A stretch of DNA of 64,000 bases, taken from the NCBI GenBank assembly GCA_016721465.1, contig JADKIA010000008.1, forward strand, positions 186,001 to 250,000. The letters are read 5' to 3'. Positions 9,819 through 18,096 of the stretch are shown piece after piece. Every line of letters begins with the position of its first letter. Position 1 is the stretch's first letter. Source of the stretch: Ideonella sp. (GTDB lineage Bacteria; Pseudomonadota; Gammaproteobacteria; Burkholderiales; Burkholderiaceae_C). Position numbers and translations under genes: made by a program. The notes under the pieces are model-generated. The model saw nothing but the letters and a program-made list of their open reading frames with translations. It did no database searches and had not been told where the DNA came from.

Positions 9819-10247
9819 ATGGGGATCAAGCGATGTCTGGCCTGCGGCGATCCGCTCCCGCTGAACAGCCGGATTCCGGACCAGACCTACTGCTCCTGCC
9901 AGGAGTGTCAGCGTGAACGCCGCAAGCTCTGGCAGCGAGAAAAGAAGCTTCTCGATCCGACCTATAGGGAAGCCCAGGCATGCGCCCAGAGAGCCTGGGC
10001 GGAACGTCACATCGACTACTGGCACCGCTACCGCGAGCAGCACCCCGACTACGCGGACCGCAATCGCAGCCAACAACGGGTCAGAAATGCGTCCCAGCGT
10101 TCGGGCTCACCGATTGCAAAGATGGACGCGTCACCACCCACTTTGCCACTGCCCTCAGGCACTTACCGACTGGAGCTCAAGAACGCCGAAGGAGTTGCAA
10201 AGATGGACGCGTACACGGTCGAAATCACTGTTCTGACAACGGCTTAG
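9819..10247 (+). CDS. Small Cys-rich (zinc-ribbon-like) protein of the recombinase module
   Basis: A 142-residue protein of unknown function. The ATG at 9819 is chosen because AAGGG lies 7-8 bases upstream and the sequence starts MGIKRCLACGDPLP; the frame is open further up without coding character. Two CxxC-like pairs (CLAC near residue 5 and CSCQEC near 27) suggest a zinc-binding knuckle, followed by a long basic, aromatic-rich helix region. Two of the three 16-bp direct repeats lie inside its last 50 codons and give AKMDA twice, so the true C-terminus may be shorter or the repeats may be regulatory sites within the gene. It precedes the recombinase and two ParB-like genes, an arrangement I have seen in proteobacterial elements. 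Confidence 0.65.
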   Translation: MGIKRCLACGDPLPLNSRIPDQTYCSCQECQRERRKLWQREKKLLDPTYREAQACAQRAWAERHIDYWHRYREQHPDYADRNRSQQRVRNASQRSGSPIAKMDASPPTLPLPSGTYRLELKNAEGVAKMDAYTVEITVLTTA

Positions 10248-10279
10248 CGGCGCTTCTCGGTGATTGCAAAGATGGACGC
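10114..10279 (+). repeat. Three 16-bp direct repeats (TTGCAAAGATGGACGC)
   Basis: Identical copies sit at 10114-10129, 10195-10210 and 10264-10279, spaced 81 and 69 bp start to start. The last ends about 140 bp before the recombinase ATG. Position next to two ParB/RepB-like genes suggests an operator, a centromere-like site or iterons, but this is inference. Confidence 0.85.
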
Positions 10280-10420
10280 TATAGACGGCTGCGGAAGCCG
10301 CTGCTAACTTTTCCGCCCCGTCGACCTCATGTCACCGCCGAAACAGCAGTGAGCCAGTGCTACCTGGCCTTGAGGTTGACGCCCCGACCGGCCTGGCCCG
10401 GCGGTGTTGCCGGAAAGGAC

Positions 10421-11995
10421 ATGGGGATCATGGACAGCGACGAACACCCAAGCGATCTGCCTCCTCCACCACTACGACTGCGTGCCGCCGAATACGTGCG
10501 CATGTCAACTGAGCACCAGCAGTACTCGACCGAGAACCAGGGCGACAAGATTCGGGAGTACGCGGCCCGGCGCGGCATCGAAATCGTCACCACCTACGCA
10601 GACGAGGGCAAGAGTGGCCTGCGCATAGACGGACGGCAGGCATTGCAGCGGCTTTTGCAGGACGTGCAGGCCGGCGGTGTCGACTTCCAGATCATCCTGG
10701 TCTACGACGTCAGCCGGTGGGGGCGCTTCCAGGACGCGGACGAGAGTGCCTACTACGAGTACATCTGTCGGCGCGCTGGCATCCAGGTTGCCTACTGCGC
10801 CGAGCAGTTCGAAAACGACGGCTCGCCGGTGTCCACCATTGTCAAGGGCGTCAAGCGGGCGATGGCCGGCGAGTACAGCCGCGAGTTGTCGGCGAAGGTG
10901 TTCGCCGGCCAGTGCCGCCTGATCGAGCACGGTTTTCGTCAAGGCGGTCCCGCTGGATTCGGACTGCGGCGAACGCTGGTGGACGTCAATGGCGTCATGA
11001 AGGCCGAACTGACGCGCGGCGAGCACAAGTGCCTTCAGACCGACCGCGTGATCTTGATGCCGGGCCCGGACGACGAAGTGCGCATCGTCAACGACATGTA
11101 CCGCTGGTTCGTCGATGACGGGCTCAGCGCACCGGAAATCGCCAGCCGCCTGAACCGCATGGGCGTGCGAACCGACTTCGGCCGCGACTGGTCTCGCTCC
11201 ACCGTGCATGAGGTCCTGACCAACGAGAAGTACCTCGGGCACAACGTCTACAACCGCGTGTCGTTCAAGCTGAAGAAACTGCGGGTGGAGAACCCGCCCG
11301 ACATGTGGATCCGCAAGGAGAGCGCCTTCGAGGGCATCGTGCCGGCGGAGGTCTTTTACACCGCGCAAGGCATCATTCGGGCGGCAGCTCGCCGCTACAG
11401 CGACGAGGAACTAATCGAACGCCTTCGCGGGCTGTACCAGCACCGAGGTTTCCTGTCCGGCCTGGTGATTGACGAAGCTGACGGTATGCCCTCGACGTCG
11501 ATCTACGTCCACCGCTTCGGCAGCCTGATCCGCGCCTACCAGATGGTGGGCTTCACACCGGACCGGGACTATCGGTACCTGGAAATCAACCGACTCCTGC
11601 GGCGCATGTACCCGGAGACCGTGCAGAAGATCGAGCACGGCATCGCCGACCTGGGCGGTAGCATCGTGCGCGACCCGGCGACCGACCTACTGATGGTCAA
11701 CCGGGAGTTCAGCGTGTCGATCGTGCTCGCTCGCTGCCAGCCGACCGCGACCGGCGCTGGACGCTGGCGCATCCGTCTGGATACCAGCCTGGCCCCGGAC
11801 ATCTCGGTGGCGGCGCGCCTCGACCAGGACAACAAGTCGATCCTGGACTACTACCTGCTGCCGCGGATTGACTTCGGTCCGTCGCGCATCAGCCTGGCCG
11901 ACCGCAACCCAGTCGAGTTCGAAAGCTACCGGTTCGAGTCGCTCGACTATCTGTACCGCATGGCCCAGCGCGCGCGATTGAGGTTGGCGGCATGA
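10421..11995 (+). CDS. Large serine recombinase
   Basis: A 524-residue site-specific recombinase that probably catalyses integration and excision of the island or a similar element. The ATG at 10421 follows GGAAAGG. The resolvase domain starts at residue 20: AAEYVRMSTEHQQYSTENQ carries the nucleophile Ser29, and the catalytic SRWGR segment follows (DVSRWGRFQ). The Recombinase domain (PNDMYRWF-like, GLSAPEIASRLN, TVHEVLTNEKYLGHNVYN) lies around residues 210-290. I see no clear Cys-rich zinc ribbon near the C-terminus, unlike classical large serine integrases. Its stop overlaps the start of the next gene by 4 bp, so three genes are translationally coupled. Confidence 0.92.
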   Translation: MGIMDSDEHPSDLPPPPLRLRAAEYVRMSTEHQQYSTENQGDKIREYAARRGIEIVTTYADEGKSGLRIDGRQALQRLLQDVQAGGVDFQIILVYDVSRWGRFQDADESAYYEYICRRAGIQVAYCAEQFENDGSPVSTIVKGVKRAMAGEYSRELSAKVFAGQCRLIEHGFRQGGPAGFGLRRTLVDVNGVMKAELTRGEHKCLQTDRVILMPGPDDEVRIVNDMYRWFVDDGLSAPEIASRLNRMGVRTDFGRDWSRSTVHEVLTNEKYLGHNVYNRVSFKLKKLRVENPPDMWIRKESAFEGIVPAEVFYTAQGIIRAAARRYSDEELIERLRGLYQHRGFLSGLVIDEADGMPSTSIYVHRFGSLIRAYQMVGFTPDRDYRYLEINRLLRRMYPETVQKIEHGIADLGGSIVRDPATDLLMVNREFSVSIVLARCQPTATGAGRWRIRLDTSLAPDISVAARLDQDNKSILDYYLLPRIDFGPSRISLADRNPVEFESYRFESLDYLYRMAQRARLRLAA

Positions 11996-12894
11996 GCGAC
12001 GAGGTGTCCGTCCAGCCGGTCAGGCTGTTGCCGATCGATCAGATCGAGGTACTGAACACCCGTGAGCGAAACGGACGGGCCTTTGCCGAGATCGTCACCA
12101 ACATCAAGACCATCGGGTTGAAGAAGCCGATCGTGGTGACGCCGCGGCCAAAGCCCGACGGCACCGAACACTACCTGCTGATCTGCGGCGAGGGCCGGCT
12201 CAACGCATTCCGAACATTGGGCGAGCGTGAGATTCCAGCGCTGGTGGTGACCGCCAGCGACGAGGATGCGTTCATCATGAGCCTGAGCGAGAACATCGCG
12301 CGCCGGCAGTGTCGACCGCTGGAACTGCTCGCCGGTGTCGAGGAACTACGGACTCGCGGCTACAACGCCAAGCAGATCGCCGCCAAGACGGGACTCGCGC
12401 AAAAGTACGTTCAGGGCATCCTGACCCTGCTCCAACAGGGTGAGCAGCGTCTGGTGGAAGCCGTCGAGAAGGGTGCGATCCCGCTCAATGCTGCGCTGGC
12501 CATCGTCGGCGCTGGCAACGACACCACTGCGGTTCAGGCAGTGCTGCAAGAGGCCTACGAGGCCGGCACCCTGCGCGGCCGTCGCCTCATCGATGCCCGT
12601 CGGCTGATGGAGCGCCGCGAAAGCCTGGGCGCGACGCTCGCCCGCCGAGCGCCCCGCAAGATGGGCGACGTGACCTCGTCGAGCCTGGTGCGCAACTATC
12701 AGCGGGAAGTGGACCGGCAGAAGGCACTGGTACGCAAGGCCGCCTTCACGCAGCAGCAACTGCTGTTCACGGTCAGCGCCCTGCAACAACTCTTCGTGGA
12801 CGAGAACTTCACGAACCTACTTCGCGCCGAGGGACTGGAGACTCTGCCGAAGTTCATCGACGAGCGCGTCTGGGCCAAGGGGCGGCGGCCATGA
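11992..12894 (+). CDS. ParB/RepB N-terminal domain protein 1
   Basis: A 300-residue ParB-family protein. Residues 8-110 form the ParB/Srx-like domain with the CTP/phosphate-binding GEGRLNAFR motif and ENIARRQC, followed by a helix-turn-helix (YNAKQIAAKTGLAQKYVQGIL). The C-terminal half is helical and RepB-like. ParB proteins bind centromere-like DNA; here no ParA is next to it, so a role in partition is uncertain, and a regulatory role with the recombinase is equally possible. Overlaps the recombinase by 4 bp upstream and the second ParB-like gene by 4 bp downstream. Confidence 0.85.
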   Translation: MSDEVSVQPVRLLPIDQIEVLNTRERNGRAFAEIVTNIKTIGLKKPIVVTPRPKPDGTEHYLLICGEGRLNAFRTLGEREIPALVVTASDEDAFIMSLSENIARRQCRPLELLAGVEELRTRGYNAKQIAAKTGLAQKYVQGILTLLQQGEQRLVEAVEKGAIPLNAALAIVGAGNDTTAVQAVLQEAYEAGTLRGRRLIDARRLMERRESLGATLARRAPRKMGDVTSSSLVRNYQREVDRQKALVRKAAFTQQQLLFTVSALQQLFVDENFTNLLRAEGLETLPKFIDERVWAKGRRP

Positions 12895-13772
12895 CCGGCG
12901 TCTCGCTCGGCTTCAAGCTGGAACCCATAGCGCTGAGGCTCGATCAAGTGCTGCCGTGTCGCAAAGTGCCGACCGGCCTGCCTGCCTCCAGAAAGTACAA
13001 GCAGATCCGAGCTTCCATCGATGAGGTTGGCCTGATCGAGCCGCTGTCTGTGTCCCCGGTCCCGGCCAGCGACGGACAGTACCTGCTGCTGGACGGGCAC
13101 ATGCGGCTCATTGCATTGCGTGACCTCGGGCATGAGTCGGCACCCTGCCTCGTCGCGACCGACGACGAGGCCTATACGTACAACAGCCGGGTCAACCGGC
13201 TGTCGACCATCCAAGAGCATTTCATGATCCGCCGGGCCATCGCCAGCGGACTTTCGCCCCAGCGCCTGGCCAAGGCCCTGTGTGTCGACATCAGCCACAT
13301 CACCAAGAAGACCAACCTGTTGGAGGGCATCTGCCAAGAAGCGATCGACATCCTCAAGGACCGGCAGTTCTCGGTTGAGCTTGGGCGAGTGATTCGCAAG
13401 ATGAAGCCTAACCGGCAGATCGAGTGCGCCGAACTCATGGCCTCCGCGAACAACCTGACGGTCTCGTATGCGGAAGCGCTACTGGTCGCCACGCCGGCCG
13501 AGATGCTTGTCGGCGGCAAGCGCCCGATGAAACTGGCTGGCGCCACCCCTGAGCAAATGCTCAAGATGGAGCGGGAGATGGCCAACCTGCAAACCCAGTA
13601 CCGGCTTGTCGAGCACACGTACGGGCAGGACGTGTTGAACTTCGTCCTGGCCAAGGGTTATCTGACCAAGCTTCTGGAAAACGCTCGGGTGGCCAGGTAC
13701 CTGAAACAGCAGCAGCCGGAGGTGTTCGAGCAATTCAAGGCGATCGTGGACTTCTCGTCCATCGACCAGTAG
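12891..13772 (+). CDS. ParB/RepB-like protein 2 (RepB C-terminal type)
   Basis: A 293-residue relative of the preceding gene. The N-terminal ParB-like segment contains LIEPLSVSPV and LLDGHMRLIALRDLG (a DGHMR variant of the GxxR motif). A helix-turn-helix (LSPQRLAKALCVDISHITKK) follows, then a long helical region typical of plasmid RepB C-terminal domains. The two proteins probably act together, as paired ParB-like genes behind a recombinase form a repeated theme in proteobacterial elements. It overlaps the first by ATGA. The nearest candidate target is the triple repeat at 10114-10279. Confidence 0.82.
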   Translation: MTGVSLGFKLEPIALRLDQVLPCRKVPTGLPASRKYKQIRASIDEVGLIEPLSVSPVPASDGQYLLLDGHMRLIALRDLGHESAPCLVATDDEAYTYNSRVNRLSTIQEHFMIRRAIASGLSPQRLAKALCVDISHITKKTNLLEGICQEAIDILKDRQFSVELGRVIRKMKPNRQIECAELMASANNLTVSYAEALLVATPAEMLVGGKRPMKLAGATPEQMLKMEREMANLQTQYRLVEHTYGQDVLNFVLAKGYLTKLLENARVARYLKQQQPEVFEQFKAIVDFSSIDQ

Positions 13773-13836
13773 GCACCGCGTGCACATACCGAAACTCAAC
13801 CTTCGGGGCAGGACCATCTGCCTGTCCGTGTCCCGA

Positions 13837-13872
13837 GGTTGGTTTGCTAGGCCATGCACTATCCTACCAACC
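13837..13872. terminator. Inverted repeat downstream of the ParB-like genes
   Basis: GGTTGGT (13837-13843) and ACCAACC (13866-13872) form a 7-bp stem that AGG/CCT can extend past a bulge. It lies 65 bp behind the second ParB-like stop. No T-run follows, so function as a terminator is only possible. Confidence 0.3.
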
Positions 13873-13999
13873 GCGTCGGAAACGTTGACACAACGCTGGA
13901 GCCGAGTCGGTACCGCCCAACTTTGGTGCAGACGCTCCGTCGACCTGCGCGCAGGGCTAGCTCGGAGTAGTTGCTTGCGGTTCGACGCAGGGCAAACAG

Positions 14000-14334
14000 G
14001 TGCTCGCATGGGAGGCGGCGGCGACTGACCTGCTCGGGAAGCCAACACGATCGGCAGACCAAGCACTGTGGCTCTACATCCGCACTGACCCTGACCGCTG
14101 CGGTGTGGGTCTCACCATCAAAGCAGCACCCGAACGGGTCAGGTCGTCGAGAAGCTCGTCGCAAATCGCAAGCTTGATCTGGAGGTGTGGAACGTCAGGA
14201 CGTCACCTTGCACAGGCTCTGAAGAAACCGTCGAAGAATGGTGGTTCATGGGTAGACTCCCGCGCACGACCGCCGAAAGCGGCAGGGTTGTCAAAGGCAG
14301 GTACACGTGTCGCTTCCAAGTGAACAAAAAGTGA
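14000..14334 (+). pseudogene. Decayed ORF directly upstream of the avcD-like gene
   Basis: Two reading-frame pieces look like one former protein. The first (from GTG 14000, or open from 13961) reads LAWEAAATDLLGKP and ALWLYIRTDPDRCGVGLTI up to AAPERV near 14139. The second, one frame over, reads VVEKLVANRKLDLEVWNVRT and EEWWFMGRLPRTTAESGRV to QVNKK and a stop at 14332-14334. One missing base near 14140 would join them to about 111 residues. I do not recognise the family. The stop forms a GTGA overlap with an in-frame GTG (14331) of the deaminase gene, which suggests former coupling. The rest of the 534-bp stretch 13773-14306 shows only the hairpin above. Confidence 0.35.
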
Positions 14335-15893
14335 TCGTCAGCAGGCGACGCAGTAACACGCGCGATCTGGTCAACGAGCACGCCTCAAAGGAGCTCATCT
14401 TCGCGGTTGTCGGGCCTGTAGGGTCTGGCACGACGGAGGTGGCCGCAATCCTCGCTCAACTGGCCGGAACATCGTTGCACACCCCGCACGTGACCCGCCT
14501 GAAGGCGAGCCAAGTGATCAGCCGGTCGGTGAACCCCGATGCCTTGGCAGGCCTTGGACCCCTTCAGAGAGCCAATTTGCTTCAGAACGCGGGCGACGAA
14601 CTGCGAAAGGGCGATGAGCCTGCGGTGGGCGCGCTACTTGTTGCGGAGATCAAGGCTCGACGAGCCTTGTTTGACGCACAAGATCAGGCGCCCCAGGTTC
14701 CGGAAGTGAGCGTGCTTCACCCGAAGAGAACTAGATCGGACCTCTATCGGGTCTACATCATTGACTCGCTCAAGCACCCAGCAGAAGTAGAACTGCTTCG
14801 CGCTGTGTATCGAGAGGCATTCTGTCTCGTGGGTGTCGTATGTGAGGAAGAGGTGCGTGAACGGAGACTTGCGTCCGCGAAGTGCAAAGATTCGAGCCTG
14901 TTAGAGATTCGAGCTCTGATGAAGCGTGACGAAGACGCCGTGGAGGACTGGGGACAGAAGGTGTCGAAGACTTTTCACATGTCTGACTTCTTCGTCGATA
15001 ACACACCCGATCGCTTCATTAAAGACAAAGAAAATAAATCATGGGTGGTTCCGGACAAATTGGGCAGACTCTTGGACGTGCTGGTCGCTGACAAGATTGT
15101 GCGGCCATTGCCGAGTGAAACAGGGATGTTCCATGCAAATGGCGCCCAACTCCGGAGCGCCTGCCTTTCCAGGCAAGTCGGAGCGGCGCTGACAGATGCC
15201 AAGGGAAATGTCATCGCAACTGGTACCAACGAGGTGCCGAAAGCCGGTGGCGGTGTGTATGGAGGTGGCTTTGAGTCCGAGGCTGGCGGCGCCGTGGCTG
15301 ATCATCGCTGCTCGGTGACGAAGCACTATTGCAGTAACACACGAGTCCAGAGCGTCATCATGGACGAAGTGATCAACTCGATAGCACAACTTCGCGACGC
15401 TGAGGACAAAGACGCAATTAGGAGGGCGCTGCAGAAGACAAGTTTGGGCCGCTTGTTAGAGTTCAGTCGAGCCGTTCATGCTGAGATGGATGCCATCTTG
15501 TCAGCCACTCGCGAAGGCAGTTCTACGGTGGGAGCGAAGCTATTTGTCACAACGTTCCCCTGCCACTACTGCGCTCGCCACATCGTTGCCTCAGGAATTG
15601 ACGAAGTGCAGTTCATTGAGCCTTACCCGAAGAGCAAAGCGTTTGAACTGCATGGAGACGCGATTGAGCACATTTACTCAGATTGGTATCGATCGCCACC
15701 GGCGAAGCCGGAGAAGGTACTCTTTCGCCCTTTCACTGGCGTTGCGCCGAGGTTGTACGTTAGGGCCTTCTTGAAGAACCGAGATCTGAAGAACAAAGCG
15801 GGCGAACAGGAAGTGAGTAAGCCGAAGTGGGCTCCCGGCCTGCTGCAAAAGAGTTATCTCGAAATCGAAAAGGTTTTGGGGGACGAAACATGA
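14307..15893 (+). CDS. avcD: AvcD-like antiphage dCTP/dCMP deaminase
   Basis: A two-domain protein of 528 residues. The N-terminal half is P-loop NTPase-like with GPVGSGTT (36-43); the usual lysine of Walker A is replaced by threonine, as in some AvcD relatives. The C-terminal half is a zinc-dependent cytidine/deoxycytidylate deaminase with HAE (391-393) and PCHYC (418-422), plus a second cluster DHRC...KHYC (332-342). AvcD proteins deaminate dCTP/dCMP on infection and starve phage of dC nucleotides; in Vibrio they are held back by the AvcI RNA. Start GTG 14307 has AAAGGCAGG in front; GTG 14331 is an alternative giving 520 residues. The gene is lower in GC than its surroundings. It overlaps the DUF488-like gene by 4 bp. 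I could not identify an AvcI-type RNA upstream. Confidence 0.8.
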   Translation: MSLPSEQKVIVSRRRSNTRDLVNEHASKELIFAVVGPVGSGTTEVAAILAQLAGTSLHTPHVTRLKASQVISRSVNPDALAGLGPLQRANLLQNAGDELRKGDEPAVGALLVAEIKARRALFDAQDQAPQVPEVSVLHPKRTRSDLYRVYIIDSLKHPAEVELLRAVYREAFCLVGVVCEEEVRERRLASAKCKDSSLLEIRALMKRDEDAVEDWGQKVSKTFHMSDFFVDNTPDRFIKDKENKSWVVPDKLGRLLDVLVADKIVRPLPSETGMFHANGAQLRSACLSRQVGAALTDAKGNVIATGTNEVPKAGGGVYGGGFESEAGGAVADHRCSVTKHYCSNTRVQSVIMDEVINSIAQLRDAEDKDAIRRALQKTSLGRLLEFSRAVHAEMDAILSATREGSSTVGAKLFVTTFPCHYCARHIVASGIDEVQFIEPYPKSKAFELHGDAIEHIYSDWYRSPPAKPEKVLFRPFTGVAPRLYVRAFLKNRDLKNKAGEQEVSKPKWAPGLLQKSYLEIEKVLGDET

Positions 15894-16429
15894 GCTCAAA
15901 CGTAATTAGTTTCTTGGATAGGAAGCGCGCGAGAACTGTTGACTCGGGCAATACACTCAAATCCGAGCTTGCTACTCAGCTGGAACTTCAATTTGACGGT
16001 TCGTCAGTAGTCCTTTTCGCTTTCGCTGGTGATTTTGCGTTTCCGGACGACTTCCTCAACTTCTGCAATGCGACTATGCCCGACGTGCTCGTTGACATGC
16101 GAGTTGCGCCTAGGCTCGATTTCGTTAGACCGGTTAGAAGCCAAGCTTTCGAGCTATTTGGTAGTTTTGGTATCGAGTATCGCGACATCCTTGGTCGGCT
16201 AGGCGCAATTACCTATGACATGCCACAAACCAGCTTTGAGCAGGTGATGAGCAACTTTGAATCCCTGCGGGCTGTGCATAATGACTTGAGGCCGATGATG
16301 GCGCTATTTGACAATGTCATCTTTGCCCAAAATTGTGCGGCCAAACTCTCGCAGGCGTTTCAGGTAGTCATGCTTGATACCGAGGCCGTAAGACGCTCCG
16401 CGATCGAAGGTGCCAGGCTTCGAATGTAA
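15890..16429 (+). CDS. DUF488-like protein coupled to avcD
   Basis: A 179-residue protein. The ATG overlaps the deaminase stop (ATGA), so the two are co-translated. The middle shows the pattern of DUF488 proteins: LVDMRVAPRLDF, where DUF488 usually has DVR with P and R/S, followed by AFELFGSFGIEYRDILGRLG. DUF488 proteins are of unknown activity. The N-terminal 45 residues are not recognised. As a tail gene of the deaminase operon it could be a regulator, a partner, or unrelated cargo. A rho-independent terminator follows directly, so the operon ends here. Confidence 0.6.
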   Translation: MSSNVISFLDRKRARTVDSGNTLKSELATQLELQFDGSSVVLFAFAGDFAFPDDFLNFCNATMPDVLVDMRVAPRLDFVRPVRSQAFELFGSFGIEYRDILGRLGAITYDMPQTSFEQVMSNFESLRAVHNDLRPMMALFDNVIFAQNCAAKLSQAFQVVMLDTEAVRRSAIEGARLRM

Positions 16430-16454
16430 GGCCCCCGACGGGTAGACAGATTCC

Positions 16455-16479
16455 CGACCGCCATTGAGGCCGGTTTTTC
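16455..16479 (+). terminator. Rho-independent terminator after the avcD operon
   Basis: Stem ACCGCC (16457-16462), loop ATTGA, arm GGCCGGT (16468-16474) with one bulged C, then a T-run at 16474-16478. It lies about 26 bp behind the DUF488-like stop. Confidence 0.65.
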
Positions 16480-16629
16480 TTCGGACTGCCGTTAGCTGCA
16501 CAGTACTCCCGCGTACTTGAGTCGTACCGGGGTACCGACAGTCGAACGCGCCGAAATCGCTCGTGCGGCGCATGCCTGGGACCCAAGCACAGTCTCACGC
16601 GTGTCAAAACTACCAATCCAGAAGGAATC

Positions 16630-16851
16630 ATGGCAACTTGGGACATTCAGAAGGGTGAGGACATGACTTGTCCGCAATGTGGCTCTGTCTACTCTGTGAA
16701 GTATCACCAAGTGCCGGTTAAGGACGTGGACTCGGCGGCTTGTGTCGTATGCGGGCACGAAATGGCTCGCTGGAAGTCGACACGGTATCCAATCATTGAG
16801 TTGAAGACGCGGGGAGAGTGGCATGAACCGGAGGCTACGCCGGGCGAATGA
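16630..16851 (+). CDS. Small zinc-ribbon protein
   Basis: A 73-residue protein with two CxxC knuckles, CPQCGSVY near residue 14 and CVVCGHEM near 38, which probably bind one zinc ion. The remainder, WKSTRYPIIELKTRGEW, is a short strand-rich tail. GAAGGA lies just upstream of the ATG. It stands alone after the avcD terminator and ends 4 bp before the convergent metallopeptidase gene. Similar short ribbon proteins occur in integrative elements; function unknown. Confidence 0.6.
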   Translation: MATWDIQKGEDMTCPQCGSVYSVKYHQVPVKDVDSAACVVCGHEMARWKSTRYPIIELKTRGEWHEPEATPGE

Positions 16852-16855
16852 GAAA

Positions 16856-17683
16856 CTACCGGCGTTTGACATAGGACCCTTGGTCGTTGAAACGCCTCAC
16901 CCCGACGTTAGGGTCGTAGCGCGCGTCGAGCATCGGTGACGATAGATACAGCAGCACGAGTACTTCACCGGCCTTACCTGGCATGCATTCCTCGGTGACT
17001 TCGTAGTTCTCTGCATCACCGTTCTCAAACCAAACTTCGCCCGGCTGTTTGCGCGCGGATACGGTCCGAGTCCCGCTGAATAGGAGGCTGTGGGCAAACG
17101 AGTCGTCGTCCAACTTGTCGCGCAGCCACCACCGGCGCGGCACATGTGCGGCGACCTTGCTCCAGCGGCGTCCTGAGTTGGAATAGCACGCAATCACGAC
17201 AGGAAGCGCGTCGATGTCCGCCAGTCGGATGCAGGTGGCCAGCAGGCTGGACTCGAAGTGCTTCGAGAGGTCGTCCAACTCCCGGAATCCTGGTTTCCCC
17301 AAAGATCTCACCACAGGATTGAAAATGGTCGACGGCATCAAGAGGTGGGCAGAGTACTCGTCCGCCTCCTTCTCCAGCGGCTTGTCTGAAGTCAGGTTTC
17401 TGTCCGGATCTTCGACGCGGCAGGAAAACGATCTTCCCCGGTGCATCTCCCAGTGGCCGAGCTCGTGCCCTATCGAAAACCGATCGCGGCCCCTCACCCC
17501 TGAAGGCCGAACAGTCGCAATCGCACGATCGCCGACCCCCACCAGGGTAGCTTCGCAACCCTCGAGGGCCTCGTACTCAACGAGCATCTGTGCGTCATAG
17601 GCGATCGCCTCTACATCGATGTCACCGGGATCGGTGATGCCCAGTTCCGCGATGCGCGTCTCCGCCAACTGTCCAGGGCTCAT
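16856..17683 (-). CDS. ImmA/IrrE-family metallopeptidase
   Basis: A 275-residue zinc protease. The catalytic motif HELGHWEMH lies near residue 73, and the downstream EADEYSAHLLMPSTIF supplies the third ligand, as in ImmA of ICEBs1 and IrrE of Deinococcus, which cleave repressors. Residues 160-275 form a C-terminal domain of unknown role. The start at 17683 lies two bases behind the stop of the preceding hypothetical gene. In this operon (sigma-like, hypothetical, protease) the natural target would be one of the two partners or a repressor elsewhere in the island; that is inference. Confidence 0.88.
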   Translation of the reverse strand: MSPGQLAETRIAELGITDPGDIDVEAIAYDAQMLVEYEALEGCEATLVGVGDRAIATVRPSGVRGRDRFSIGHELGHWEMHRGRSFSCRVEDPDRNLTSDKPLEKEADEYSAHLLMPSTIFNPVVRSLGKPGFRELDDLSKHFESSLLATCIRLADIDALPVVIACYSNSGRRWSKVAAHVPRRWWLRDKLDDDSFAHSLLFSGTRTVSARKQPGEVWFENGDAENYEVTEECMPGKAGEVLVLLYLSSPMLDARYDPNVGVRRFNDQGSYVKRR

Positions 17684-17685
17684 GG

Positions 17686-18096
17686 CTAATCGTCGGTCAC
17701 GGCCGGCTTTGCGCCTAGGCGAAGGAGTTTTCTATAGATTGCGAGCGCATCCTCGTCCGACATGTCGACCAACTGGCGCGCTGCCAATGTGTACTTGCCA
17801 GCATTGGCAGCGTCGCCCAGGGTGCGTAGATAGGCCTTGGCCTGGGCGCCAGTTACTGGCTTATCGGCGTTGAAGCGCGTATCGGCTCGGGCCATAGCAA
17901 CACCAGCCTTTGCAGAAGCGAGCCGTCGCTTGGCTGCTGCCTGCTTGGCGCTGCTGAGCATGGCCAGACCCTTGGCCTGCACGGCTGCCGCGTCTTCGCC
18001 GTCGAAGATCTGCTGATCCGACATCGTCATCAACTCTGCGAGAAATGCATCCAGCAGGACTTCCAGATCATCCTGCGGCTTTTGAGGCGCAGTCAT
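17686..18096 (-). CDS. Hypothetical protein between sigma-like and ImmA/IrrE genes
   Basis: A 136-residue, Ala- and Lys-rich, mostly helical protein; I do not recognise the family. It overlaps the sigma-like gene by ATGA and is followed by the metallopeptidase after 2 bp, so the three are co-expressed. The acidic N-terminus (PQDDLEVLLDAFLAELMTMS) could be a protein-interaction helix. A role as antisigma or protease substrate would fit the context but nothing in the sequence proves it. Confidence 0.65.
   Translation of the reverse strand: MTAPQKPQDDLEVLLDAFLAELMTMSDQQIFDGEDAAAVQAKGLAMLSSAKQAAAKRRLASAKAGVAMARADTRFNADKPVTGAQAKAYLRTLGDAANAGKYTLAARQLVDMSDEDALAIYRKLLRLGAKPAVTDD

Noticed and set aside
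10114..10279. CRISPR array
   Set aside because: Only three repeats of 16 bp with unequal spacing and two inside a coding frame; no cas genes.
13773..14306. An AvcI-like regulatory RNA upstream of avcD
   Set aside because: No conserved sequence or structure could be recognised by eye, and decayed coding sequence occupies the space. Small-RNA sequencing would decide.
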